Assembly: GCA_002422395.1 (NCBI GenBank)
Contig: DIUY01000001.1
Coordinates: 195,770-259,769 of the forward strand
DNA: 64,000 nucleotides
From: Methylococcaceae bacterium UBA6146
GTDB lineage: Bacteria; Pseudomonadota; Gammaproteobacteria; Methylococcales; Methylomonadaceae
Direction of reading: 5' to 3'
How positions within the stretch are numbered: position 1 is the stretch's first letter; each line of letters opens with the position of its first letter. The notes under the pieces were generated by a model. That model had not been told where the DNA came from. It made no database searches and saw only the letters and a list, made by a program, of their open reading frames with translations. The position numbers and the translations under genes were made by a program. Of this stretch, positions 29,577 to 36,805 are shown piece after piece.

Positions 29577-29820
29577 CTAATTGCTCAGTCGTGGGTTGAT
29601 AACCCGTGTGGTGCTGGTGGGTTTCTATGGACAAGGCGATTTGTTGCATTAAGTCTTGGTTTTGCAAAACGTATTCGGTTTCATCGGCTTTGATTTCATC
29701 GGTATCATCTTCAACAATAATCAGCACCTCCACTTTTTTACCTTTTAAAAAAGGCAACGGTTGGCTTAAGTTAAGTTGCTGCGGATTTTCCAGCGTGAGT
29801 ATTTCTTTATAGGCGTACAT
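29557..29820 (-). CDS. Antitoxin of the YoeB-type toxin
   Basis: The 87-residue protein has an N-terminal strand-rich part (NPQQLNLSQPLPFLKGKKVEVLIIVED) and a YefM-like tail (DETEYVLQNQDLMQQIALSIE). The N-terminal domain is not a classic Phd/YefM start, so the protein looks like a YefM-type toxin-binding tail on another DNA-binding or dimer domain. Assignment rests on the overlap with yoeB. Confidence 0.72.
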   Translation of the reverse strand: MYAYKEILTLENPQQLNLSQPLPFLKGKKVEVLIIVEDDTDEIKADETEYVLQNQDLMQQIALSIETHQHHTGYQPTTEQLDAILGI

Positions 29821-29856
29821 AGTCTGTCTCTAGTGTGTGTTATTGCAACCTAAGTG

Positions 29857-30327
29857 CTACTCAAACTTTTTCGGCAAATTATCAAAAAGAGTCGAGTTTG
29901 GCATTTTTCCCGACAGGTTATAAATTTCTACATTGCCATTGTGATTGCAAGTCCACACTTCTTTCGCGCCTTGTTGCAGATAAAGGTTTATTTTTTCATT
30001 GATTTCTTGTTTTGAATTGGCGGGCGATAAAATTTCCACGCATAATTCAGGTGCAGATTGATAAGGTGTTGCCAAGCCGTTTTTTGAGAAAAAATCATTT
30101 GTTCCCCAAGCCACATCGGCGACTTTTACCCCTTTAGGTGTATCAATTGAACATGCGGTGATGACTTTACCTATTTTGTTGCCGCGTAAAAAAAAAGCGA
30201 TTTCAGCCTGTAAAAATCCGTGTTGATTGGAAGCGGGTGACATCACGATTTGTCCGTATTCATTGAGTTCGATTTTGTAAGGTAAATCGCTTAAGCTTTT
30301 GTCGTTTAACACGTCTGACCATTGCAT
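29857..30327 (-). CDS. Uma2-family (DUF820) putative nuclease-fold protein
   Basis: The 156-residue protein shows the Uma2 pattern: IELNEYGQIVMSPASNQHGFLQ, VADVAWGTNDFF, APELCVEILSPANSKQEINEKINLYLQQGAKEVWTCN. This is a PD-(D/E)xK-type fold with Asp, Glu and Lys-like positions (VADVAW, CVEIL). The family is abundant in cyanobacteria and methanotrophs and has no firm cellular role. It lies within the toxin-antitoxin array and is bounded by a repeat at its 5' side. Confidence 0.82.
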   Translation of the reverse strand: MQWSDVLNDKSLSDLPYKIELNEYGQIVMSPASNQHGFLQAEIAFFLRGNKIGKVITACSIDTPKGVKVADVAWGTNDFFSKNGLATPYQSAPELCVEILSPANSKQEINEKINLYLQQGAKEVWTCNHNGNVEIYNLSGKMPNSTLFDNLPKKFE

Positions 30328-30351
30328 TTTTTATACCTCGGTATTTTTTAA

Positions 30352-30499
30352 GGAAAACTACGGCTGTAAATATGCCGCGCTAATGTCGGTAAAAATCATC
30401 CGGCATGGCTGTTAAATTTCTTAAACCGGACGTCTGATTAACACAAAAACAGTGTAATGCGTAGGCTGTGGTGAGGTAACGGACTCCAACCTACGTGCT
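30352..30499. repeat. TA-island intergenic repeat, copy 3 (short form)
   Basis: This 148-bp copy starts ggaaaactacggctgtaaat and ends ctacgtgct. It keeps the left 110 bases of the family but has a much shorter palindrome (cgtaggctgtggtgagg ... ccaacctacg). Together with the broken HigA frame it fills the gap 30328-30676. Confidence 0.82.
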
Positions 30500-30676
30500 G
30501 ATTGAATCGGGGGCAGAAATGGGGAATTGTTTGGCTTCGTAGCTTTCAACCAAAGTCACCCAAATATCCAGTGCGTCACCTTCGGGCGTGTTGAGTTCGG
30601 CATCCATCAGACTCATCACAACAGCCAAGGCGGCTTGATAATCACTGTCATTTTTATCGGGAAAATGTTCATATTT
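30491..30676 (-). pseudogene. HigA-type (COG5499-like) antitoxin remnant
   Basis: A frame without start codon, continuous with the vapC frame after its stop, encodes FPDKNDSDYQAALAV, MDAELNTPEGDALDIWVTLV and ESYEAKQFPISAPDSI. This matches the N-terminal domain of HigA-like antitoxins (DYxxALxxIExLMxAxxGTPEGDxLxxL). It stops exactly where repeat copy 3 begins, and the repeat supplies the last two codons and the stop. The helix-turn-helix half is absent, and no HigB is adjacent. Confidence 0.72.
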
Positions 30677-31081
30677 TTAAGCTCTACTGTGCCAATGCTG
30701 CATCATCAATGGGCGAATTTTAGCAATCACCAAAAAATCATTATCGTCATGGAGCAATATCAAGCCATTTTCTAATGCAATTTGGGCAATACAACAATCA
30801 ATGGGGCTACGCACTGTCAAGCCCTGACGGCGTAAATCAAAATACAGCCGTGCTGCCGCCTGCCAGGTACTGGGTTTTGGTTCAATATAGAATTGCCCTT
30901 CAAGATAGCCACTCAGTGTGCGCCATTCTTTTTCATCACGACAACCTTGGAGTAATTCCAATTGAATAAATCGGGTCAAGACAACTTTTCGCCCATTGAT
31001 CCATTCTTGAATCCGCTGTGATTCTATACCTTGTTTATCCCTGAAAACATGAATCCAGATTGAGGTATCAATCAAAATCAT
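30677..31081 (-). CDS. vapC: VapC-type PIN-domain toxin
   Basis: The 134-residue protein starts MILIDTSIWIHVFRDKQG (first Asp). It contains LTRFIQLELLQGCRDEKEW (Glu), RSPIDCCIAQIALENGLILLHDDNDF (second and third Asp). This is a standard VapC ribonuclease. The start at 31081 overlaps the vapB stop by 14 bases. Confidence 0.92.
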   Translation of the reverse strand: MILIDTSIWIHVFRDKQGIESQRIQEWINGRKVVLTRFIQLELLQGCRDEKEWRTLSGYLEGQFYIEPKPSTWQAAARLYFDLRRQGLTVRSPIDCCIAQIALENGLILLHDDNDFLVIAKIRPLMMQHWHSRA

Positions 31082-31280
31082 GACGCATCGCCCGTGCCGC
31101 TTTGTGGTCATAATCTTTATCTAATTCCAATTGCCCTGCCAATTGGAATAAATCCTTTTTTTGCCGATTCTGTACTAATTCTTTAAGGGCCAGATTGATT
31201 AATTCCCGCTTGCTGCTGATACCCGTCAAGCTAAGTGCTTCATTGACTAATTCATCATCTAATACAATATGAGTGTGCAT
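31068..31280 (-). CDS. vapB: VapB-type antitoxin
   Basis: The 70-residue protein MHTHIVLDDELVNEALSLTG with KRELINLALKELV is the DUF2191/VapB ribbon-helix-helix pattern, followed by a toxin-binding tail. It overlaps the vapC gene by 14 bases. Confidence 0.9.
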   Translation of the reverse strand: MHTHIVLDDELVNEALSLTGISSKRELINLALKELVQNRQKKDLFQLAGQLELDKDYDHKAARAMRHDFD

Positions 31281-31314
31281 AATGGTGTCCTTAATTGTTT
31301 TTTTACATGCCAGT

Positions 31315-31518
31315 TCATGAATTCAGAAACTTTTCATCCGTCATTTTAAAATCGTACCCAATGGCAAATTCCACTTTGCCTTTTAACAACCCTAACGGCC
31401 TTTTTTTAACGGTTTGGTTTTTTAAAGACAACACAAAATTTAGCGTGGCTTCCACTTTATCCAGCGGCAACGTGTGTATTTCTGTTAATACGGCTTGTTC
31501 TATTTCGGCTCTGTTCAT
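31315..31518 (-). CDS. Orphan DUF2281-type antitoxin
   Basis: The 67-residue protein has the DUF2281 helix (EIEQAVLTEIHTLPLDKVEATLNFVLSLK) and a LGLLKGKVEF...DFKMTDEKFL tail like the antitoxin at 27569-27796. No PIN or MazF gene follows; the next genes are a complete vapBC pair. It may be a leftover of a lost pair or a decoy antitoxin. It lies 11 bases after the stop of the receiver-HEPN gene. Confidence 0.7.
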   Translation of the reverse strand: MNRAEIEQAVLTEIHTLPLDKVEATLNFVLSLKNQTVKKRPLGLLKGKVEFAIGYDFKMTDEKFLNS

Positions 31519-31529
31519 GGCTTTTTTCG

Positions 31530-32897
31530 TTATGGAAAACTGCGGCTGTAAATATGACTGGAGAACTTTAGTAAAAACTCAGACTGGGCATAATCAAAGC
31601 AATAAAATGTGTAATGCCTTGATATGTAAACTTGATTGGGATTACGATTATTCTCTACAGCTTTATCTTTTTTATCATCGTGTTCAGAAGTCAAAAACCA
31701 AAACGAATGATAAAGACCAGTTATAAAAAAATCATCGCCTTTTGCTTTTAATTTAGTTTTATCGTTTTGTAAGTCATGCAGTATGTTATGAACCTGAATC
31801 CTCTTGGTTCTCTCATTAAAGTATGAAACATACTGCTTTACCAAAGGAATCCGTTTTTCTTTAACGATTAATTCAGACGCTTTAAACGCTTCGCTTTCCT
31901 CGCTTTTGTTGAACAACAAAAACAGATTTTTTTCATAATTCTTTACATCAACGCCTAAATCGAAAATTGCCCGCATATTACAAATGAACAAATAAGCAAC
32001 GTCTTGTTCAGTCAAATTATTGAAAATAGCTGTGGAATTATGCGCCATCCAATTACGGGTCATTTTCATAATCCATGAAAATGCCAATGTCGTTTGGTCA
32101 TTATCTATTTTTTTAGGTTCAACTGATTCTTCCCATTCATGCGCTAATATTCTGATAAAGAGTTTATACAATGTAGCTTTATCACTAGGTTCACGCAGAG
32201 GTAAAAAGTTTTCTAATACTTTCAAATAATCATCTATATCTAAAAAAGCTGGCTTTTTTTCATCAGCACTGAATTTATCAAAACGTAATTTTTCTTTTAA
32301 TTCCTTTAATTGCCTACAGCCCTCAATAATCCCCCGCCGTAATTTAAGGTAATCTGACGCTTGCTTTTTAATCCATATTCTTAAGTTTTCATATTCAGCG
32401 TCTTTTTTCTCAAACGCCTTCACTTCTGGAATATAAATTGCGCTACATTTTTCCTTAAAATCATCAATTGAATTTTTTTCACCCGTCATAAAACACATTA
32501 ATTCAGCGGGGACACCTAAATGAATTAAATCATTAAAAATATAAAAACCGCCGTTTTCGTGAAACTTGCTTTTATCTGTGTAAGGTGCGGGTATGTCTTT
32601 TTCTAAATCGACATGCTCACCATTGTCTAAACGCACATCAATAATAACGGCATCAATTTCATTGAGAATGGCATGATTTTCTTTAAATTCGGCATAATCA
32701 AAATAATTCCGACATAAATAAAGGGTATGCAGGCTTTTTTGTTGTGTGCAAAATTCGTTTAAATCGGATGGTTTAGTTTTCAGGCTAAATAAATCATTAT
32801 CCCACGTATCAAAACCTAGTAACTCGCCAAACATTTGATTTAAAATATTTTTTCCTGCTTGCAAGCCACCAAAGTCTTCAATCCAAAGTATATTCAT
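31530..32897 (-). CDS. Receiver-domain protein with putative HEPN RNase effector half
   Basis: The protein has 455 residues. The N-terminus is receiver-like: MNILWIEDFGG gives the acidic pair E7-D8, AVIIDVRLD gives the putative phospho-acceptor D87, CFMTGE gives T138 and YIPEVKAF gives K160, in the order and spacing of response regulators though with a long insert near 88-115. After a helical linker (about 165-235) the C-terminal half contains MKMTRNWMAHNS, an Rx4H motif (R281, H286) with the polar residue after R, as in HEPN ribonucleases. No DNA-binding domain is visible. The gene follows a TPR-histidine kinase gene by 4 bases. I infer an RNase effector switched by phosphorylation; the HEPN call rests on one motif in a helical setting. 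Confidence 0.6.
   Translation of the reverse strand: MNILWIEDFGGLQAGKNILNQMFGELLGFDTWDNDLFSLKTKPSDLNEFCTQQKSLHTLYLCRNYFDYAEFKENHAILNEIDAVIIDVRLDNGEHVDLEKDIPAPYTDKSKFHENGGFYIFNDLIHLGVPAELMCFMTGEKNSIDDFKEKCSAIYIPEVKAFEKKDAEYENLRIWIKKQASDYLKLRRGIIEGCRQLKELKEKLRFDKFSADEKKPAFLDIDDYLKVLENFLPLREPSDKATLYKLFIRILAHEWEESVEPKKIDNDQTTLAFSWIMKMTRNWMAHNSTAIFNNLTEQDVAYLFICNMRAIFDLGVDVKNYEKNLFLLFNKSEESEAFKASELIVKEKRIPLVKQYVSYFNERTKRIQVHNILHDLQNDKTKLKAKGDDFFITGLYHSFWFLTSEHDDKKDKAVENNRNPNQVYISRHYTFYCFDYAQSEFLLKFSSHIYSRSFP
31533..31556. repeat. Fragment of the TA-island intergenic repeat
   Basis: The bases tggaaaactgcggctgtaaa and the following tatg match the left end of the island repeat (compare 30352-30373). 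On the minus strand they encode the last eight residues (HIYSRSFP) of the receiver-HEPN protein and adjoin its stop codon. Confidence 0.65.
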
Positions 32898-32901
32898 GTT
32901 A

Positions 32902-34509
32902 TTAGCCTTCTAATAAGGTTTTATGCAGTTTTAATTCTGCGCTAAATGTGTGTTCATTTGCAGAGCAATTAAATTGCGCCTGTTCGCCTAATAATTCAAT
33001 CAGGCGATTAATAAAGGCGAGTCCTTTATGTGTGCCGGCTAATTGGCTGCTGGCGTTAGCTTTGCAGGCATTTTTAACGCTGAAAATATAGTGTTCTGGT
33101 TCCATGCGCCAATTAATTTGAATTTTTCCTGTACCGCTCCAGTATTTTAAAGCATTGAGGATTAATTCTGAGCTGATGGCAAACATTAGCGAGAATTTAA
33201 TTTGATTTGCGCCAAATTGCACGGTGCTTTTTTCGATAGTGACTTCAACCGCAGTGATGGATTGAAGCCAGTGGTAGAATTTTTCGACATCGCGTTGATT
33301 TACGTCCAACGGCAAAACCTGTTCAATAAAGGCTTTGCGGGTGGGTTTGATTAATTCGCCTTGATTGTTTATCAGTTTGCGTAATCCTGTGGCATCTTCC
33401 ATAAAGATGATACGGTTGAGTGATTGGCGCAACGCGGCGGCGATAAACCATTCGGGACTTGCATCGCCCGTGTTGTCATGTTGCCAAGCGCGTTTAAATT
33501 CTTCGGTGTCGTAAATGGATTGTTTAAAGGTGTCTATTAAACAATCGGTTAACGTGAGGGTTGAGAACAACGCGGTAATTTCGTTAATGGCTTCGTAGTG
33601 TTTTTGGTTGCTTTCGTAGTCTTCACTGCCTAATAAGCGGATGGCTTGTCTGAGTGATTCTGGGGCGGTAGCGAGAGCGTTACGCATGGTGTGGGTAAAG
33701 AACGACAGCATTTCCTTTTCTTTTTCTTCAATCTGCTTATCCTTTTCTTTAGACTTTTTTATTTCAGAAATCAGTAATAAATAAATATTTTTATCTTTTT
33801 CATTAATAAACGCTAAATAACTTTTAGCCTTTTCAGTATCTCTAAGAGCTGCCAAACATATTATGAAGGCTTTACGCGCTATTTCATTCTTATCTTCAGG
33901 ATAATTAGAATATTCGATAGCTTTATCTAAATCATCTAAAGCTGATTTATAATTTATTGGCTTTATATTTATATTGTATTTGAAGCGAATGAGATAGCTT
34001 TCTGCACAAGGAGATTCATAAGACATTGCCTCATCTAAATCTTTTATAGCCAAGTCATATAGATTATTTTTAGCATAACAACGAGAACGAGAAAAATAAG
34101 CCCCAATAAAAAAACCACTAGGCTCATAATCAGAAAAATTAATTATTTTGGTGTAACACTCTATAGCTAAGTTGTATTCTTCTGTTTTTTCATAATGACG
34201 CCCTATTTCAATATAAGACTCACAATATTTATCTGCTAATTCACTATCAGCATCAATATAATAATTTATGGCTAAATCAAAATTATTTCTTGCAAAATCA
34301 TAAAATTCTTTTTCCTTGTAACATTCGCCAAGCCTAAAATAGGCCTCGCTAAATAAATGGTCAATTTGAATAGCTTGTGTAAAAAAACTAATAGCTTCAT
34401 CGAATTCTTTTCTATCAAAATATTCAATTCCTCTGTTAAACAACTCTTTAGCATCTTTAGTGTTTTCTTCTAGCTGTTTATTTACCGATTGTTCTTCTAA
34501 ACTTACCAT
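32902..34509 (-). CDS. Soluble TPR-histidine kinase
   Basis: The 535-residue protein has no membrane segment. Residues about 17-235 are TPR-like repeats (AKELFNRGIEYFDRKEFDEAISFFTQAI, EAYFRLGECYKEKEFYDFARNNFDLAI, and others). A charged coiled coil (250-266) leads to an H-box FFTHTMRNALATAPESLRQ with H273. The C-terminal ATPase region has an N-box ISSELILNALKYW (N452) and a G-box THKGLAFINRLIELLG. ATG 34509 is chosen because aggaa precedes it. The partner receiver gene starts 4 bases after the stop. TPR-containing intracellular kinases of this build serve as the sensor in Detocs defence systems. The TPR-coding part is clearly more AT-rich than the kinase part. Confidence 0.8.
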   Translation of the reverse strand: MVSLEEQSVNKQLEENTKDAKELFNRGIEYFDRKEFDEAISFFTQAIQIDHLFSEAYFRLGECYKEKEFYDFARNNFDLAINYYIDADSELADKYCESYIEIGRHYEKTEEYNLAIECYTKIINFSDYEPSGFFIGAYFSRSRCYAKNNLYDLAIKDLDEAMSYESPCAESYLIRFKYNINIKPINYKSALDDLDKAIEYSNYPEDKNEIARKAFIICLAALRDTEKAKSYLAFINEKDKNIYLLLISEIKKSKEKDKQIEEKEKEMLSFFTHTMRNALATAPESLRQAIRLLGSEDYESNQKHYEAINEITALFSTLTLTDCLIDTFKQSIYDTEEFKRAWQHDNTGDASPEWFIAAALRQSLNRIIFMEDATGLRKLINNQGELIKPTRKAFIEQVLPLDVNQRDVEKFYHWLQSITAVEVTIEKSTVQFGANQIKFSLMFAISSELILNALKYWSGTGKIQINWRMEPEHYIFSVKNACKANASSQLAGTHKGLAFINRLIELLGEQAQFNCSANEHTFSAELKLHKTLLEG

Positions 34510-34799
34510 TTCCTGTTCTCCATCACACGCGACCACACATCGCACACATTTATTCTCATTCACACAAAACAATGGCGCGAATTACACCACATCTACTCGA
34601 ATAGCGATATTTAACGCCTTGCGGATTTCCTCCAGATACGGCTTTTAGCTTTTTGTTGTAGCTTAGAAATTGCCAAGGTGTTTTGTTCGGTCATGGTTTT
34701 TACCTTTGGTTTTTGTTGTTTTGATGCGGTGTTTTGCTTAAGCCTAAACAGGCTTATTGTCCTGAGTTTTTGTGTTGTGGTTTTAATCCTTGTTGCCCA

Positions 34800-35369
34800 T
34801 CACCGTTCCATACATTCAATCTTTATCCGCTCATTCAACGCCTTGGCGATGTCTTCCAACATCATTTTGGCAGTGATTTTGTTAATGTGCGTGGTGATAT
34901 ACCAACCGTCGCACTGCCGTTGTGATTGATAGCCGTTGGCTTTTGTCCTACTAACCAGCGGAGTCTTGGCAACGATTTTATTCAATTCCGCCACCCGCTC
35001 CAGACCAAGCACTTTCAGGGTTTTAACAAACGTATCCTTGATGGTGGATTCTTCAATGATCTGGCCTGCCACCGAAACCCGTAAATGTTTGCCGTCATGC
35101 TTGCGGGTGATTTTTTTGTCGCGCTTGTACGAGCTGGTTTTTTCAATAGGGTGTGGCGGATATTTGGTGTGGAAGTTAGTCACTGCGGTTTTGATGTCGG
35201 CTTCTAACGCTTGCAGTTTTTTGCAAGCTTCCATGCTGTCGGTCACTTGCGAAAAATCGCCGCTAAACATGGCTTCCTGCCCGACAATTTTCAAATCATC
35301 GGCGGCGTAGTGCAGCGCGGCGAACAAATCGGTGAATTTGCTGGTGACGGTTTCTGGCAATCGGGTCAT
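34800..35369 (-). CDS. Hypothetical protein
   Basis: The 189-residue protein starts MTRLPETVTSKFTDLFAALHYAADDLKIVG; the GTG/ATG pair upstream is less likely because ggag lies 9 bases before this ATG. It has helical N- and C-terminal halves and a basic middle (KRDKKITRKHDGKHLRVSV), and ends with LEDIAKALNERIKIECMER. I do not recognise a family. In the 290-base gap before the kinase gene, minus-strand bases near 34588-34641 could encode LEEIRKALNIAIRVDVV followed by a stop, which resembles this C-terminus and may be a decayed paralogue end. Confidence 0.5.
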   Translation of the reverse strand: MTRLPETVTSKFTDLFAALHYAADDLKIVGQEAMFSGDFSQVTDSMEACKKLQALEADIKTAVTNFHTKYPPHPIEKTSSYKRDKKITRKHDGKHLRVSVAGQIIEESTIKDTFVKTLKVLGLERVAELNKIVAKTPLVSRTKANGYQSQRQCDGWYITTHINKITAKMMLEDIAKALNERIKIECMER

Positions 35370-35384
35370 GTTTTTGTTCTCCAT

Positions 35385-35862
35385 GTGTCACGTTGGGTTA
35401 ATGGCAAGCGCAAATCGCTGGACGCCATGATTTTTAAATTCTGGGCAATTATGGGTTTGTGAATACAGACTTACCGCGCTTGACCCGCCCTTCACAACAT
35501 GGTGTGTAGTATCGGCTAAAAAACGGTGGGTGTAATGGGAGAACTGTGGGAGTTTTTTGCTGGTTACCAAGTTGGAGCTTGGTAAGCCAAGTCTTAGAAG
35601 CTTTAGCTTCGAATGCCGTAGGGTGGATTCGCGTCAGCAATCCACCCTTTTAAAGCGCCGGCGTTTCGTTGGGCATGGCGGTTTGCTAACGCGAAACCGC
35701 CCTACTTGAGCGGGACGGGATTTGCTATCCCGTTCCAATTGTTTTAACAATACTCGACAGTAAGGTATAACGTCATGGGCGGGTTGAATAACTCGTAAGG
35801 CGGAATAGCGGAGCGTATTCCGCCGAATGATTTAAAATAAAACTTACAATGCGAGGTATTTT
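35385..35862. other. Gene-free region with repeats
   Basis: No credible gene is present in these 478 bases. They hold the 88-bp repeat at 35618-35705 and a 9-bp stem hairpin, ggcggaata/tattccgcc, at 35799-35824, both of types that look dispersed. The rest is unremarkable. Confidence 0.6.
35618..35705. repeat. 88-bp palindromic repeat, copy 1
   Basis: The sequence begins gtagggtggattcgcgtcag and ends gcgaaaccgccctac. The two ends are themselves hairpin-like and roughly inverted. A near-identical copy in the same orientation is at 36691-36777, on the other side of a VapBC-type pair. Confidence 0.88.
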
Positions 35863-36105
35863 ATGCAAGCAATTGAATTACAAGCCCAACTGATTGAAGA
35901 AATCAAACAAATTCCAAGTGACAAACTCGCTGAAATTTACGATTTAATCCATTATTTTCGGCTTGGTTTGTCGCAAGCACCACAACCTCAAAAAACAACG
36001 GCCAATTTAGACCCGAAAAACCGCTTCTTTGAGCATTACATTAATGACCCGATCAAACTCAAGCAATTTGTGCCGTTAAGTCGTGATGATATTTATGAGC
36101 GATAA
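35863..36105 (+). CDS. DUF2281-like antitoxin of PIN toxin
   Basis: The 80-residue protein MQAIELQAQLIEEIKQIPSD with KLAEIYDLIHYFRLG is a DUF2281-like helix. The tail (RFFEHYINDPIKLKQFVPLSRDDIYER) is of the kind that ends antitoxins of this PIN subgroup. It overlaps the toxin gene by 11 bases. It is the only plus-strand TA pair of the island. Confidence 0.75.
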   Translation: MQAIELQAQLIEEIKQIPSDKLAEIYDLIHYFRLGLSQAPQPQKTTANLDPKNRFFEHYINDPIKLKQFVPLSRDDIYER

Positions 36106-36508
36106 CATCTTTATTGATAGCAATATCTGGTTGTACGCACTGATAGAAGATGACGGCTTTGAAAAACATCACAAAGCAAAACAGCGTATTGCTAATATGG
36201 AAAACATCATTATCAGCACGCAAGTAGTTAATGAAGTGTGTGTGAATTTATTGCGTAAAGGCAGAAAAGATATGCCTTATATCGCGCAATTTATTTCAGA
36301 ATTTACGGCGGCTTATCAAACTGTAGCGCAGATAACAGAGGATTTAATCACTGCGTCAACGATTCGCGCTGATTATCATGTTTCCTATTGGGATAGCTTG
36401 ATAATTGCCAGTGCATTGCGGGCTGATTGCCATATTTTGCTTTCAGAAGATATGCAAGACGGCTTGTATGTATACAATCGTTTGCAAATACAAAACCCAT
36501 TAAAGTAG
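36095..36508 (+). CDS. PIN-domain toxin
   Basis: The 137-residue protein starts MSDNIFIDSNIWLYALIEDD (first Asp). It contains ISTQVVNEVCVNLLRKG (Glu), VSYWDSLIIASALRADCHILLSEDMQDG (second and third acidic positions). It starts at ATG 36095, which overlaps the antitoxin stop; an ATG 12 bases earlier is less likely. Confidence 0.9.
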   Translation: MSDNIFIDSNIWLYALIEDDGFEKHHKAKQRIANMENIIISTQVVNEVCVNLLRKGRKDMPYIAQFISEFTAAYQTVAQITEDLITASTIRADYHVSYWDSLIIASALRADCHILLSEDMQDGLYVYNRLQIQNPLK

Positions 36509-36690
36509 ATAACCATGAAAATCTAACGTTTCTAAGTGCCGACAATCAATCAAAACCGTTCCAGCCCTCCACTGCTAAATTTCAGCTAGGCTGTTAATAT
36601 GCTGAGGGTTGATTCCATCGGAAATCCTTCAATTGCTACGACCGAATGAATTGCTTGCCTATTTTCGGCAATACGCCGCCCCATAGTGCC

Positions 36691-36777
36691 ATAGGGTGGA
36701 TTCGCGTCAGCAATCCCCCTTTTAAAGCTCCGGCGTTTCGTTAGGCATGGCGGTTTGCTAACGCGAAACCGCCCTAC
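36691..36777. repeat. 88-bp palindromic repeat, copy 2
   Basis: This 87-bp direct repeat of 35618-35705 differs from it at only a few positions. It lies in the 297 bases between the PIN gene and the end of recB, which otherwise show no gene. Confidence 0.88.
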
Positions 36778-36805
36778 GATGTTTCGATGTGTTGGGGTTC
36801 GTTCC

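Noticed and set aside
27186..31556. Chromosomal integron cassette array
   Set aside because: The repeats lack attC-type core sites with the expected 7-base cores, their palindromic arms are perfect 36-bp matches rather than imperfect folded sites, and no integrase gene is in view. xerC at 61565 is the chromosomal recombinase.
31530..34509. Ordinary transcriptional two-component system
   Set aside because: The receiver protein has no helix-turn-helix or other DNA-binding domain, and the kinase has no membrane sensor. This does not prove a defence role but makes a classical regulator less likely.
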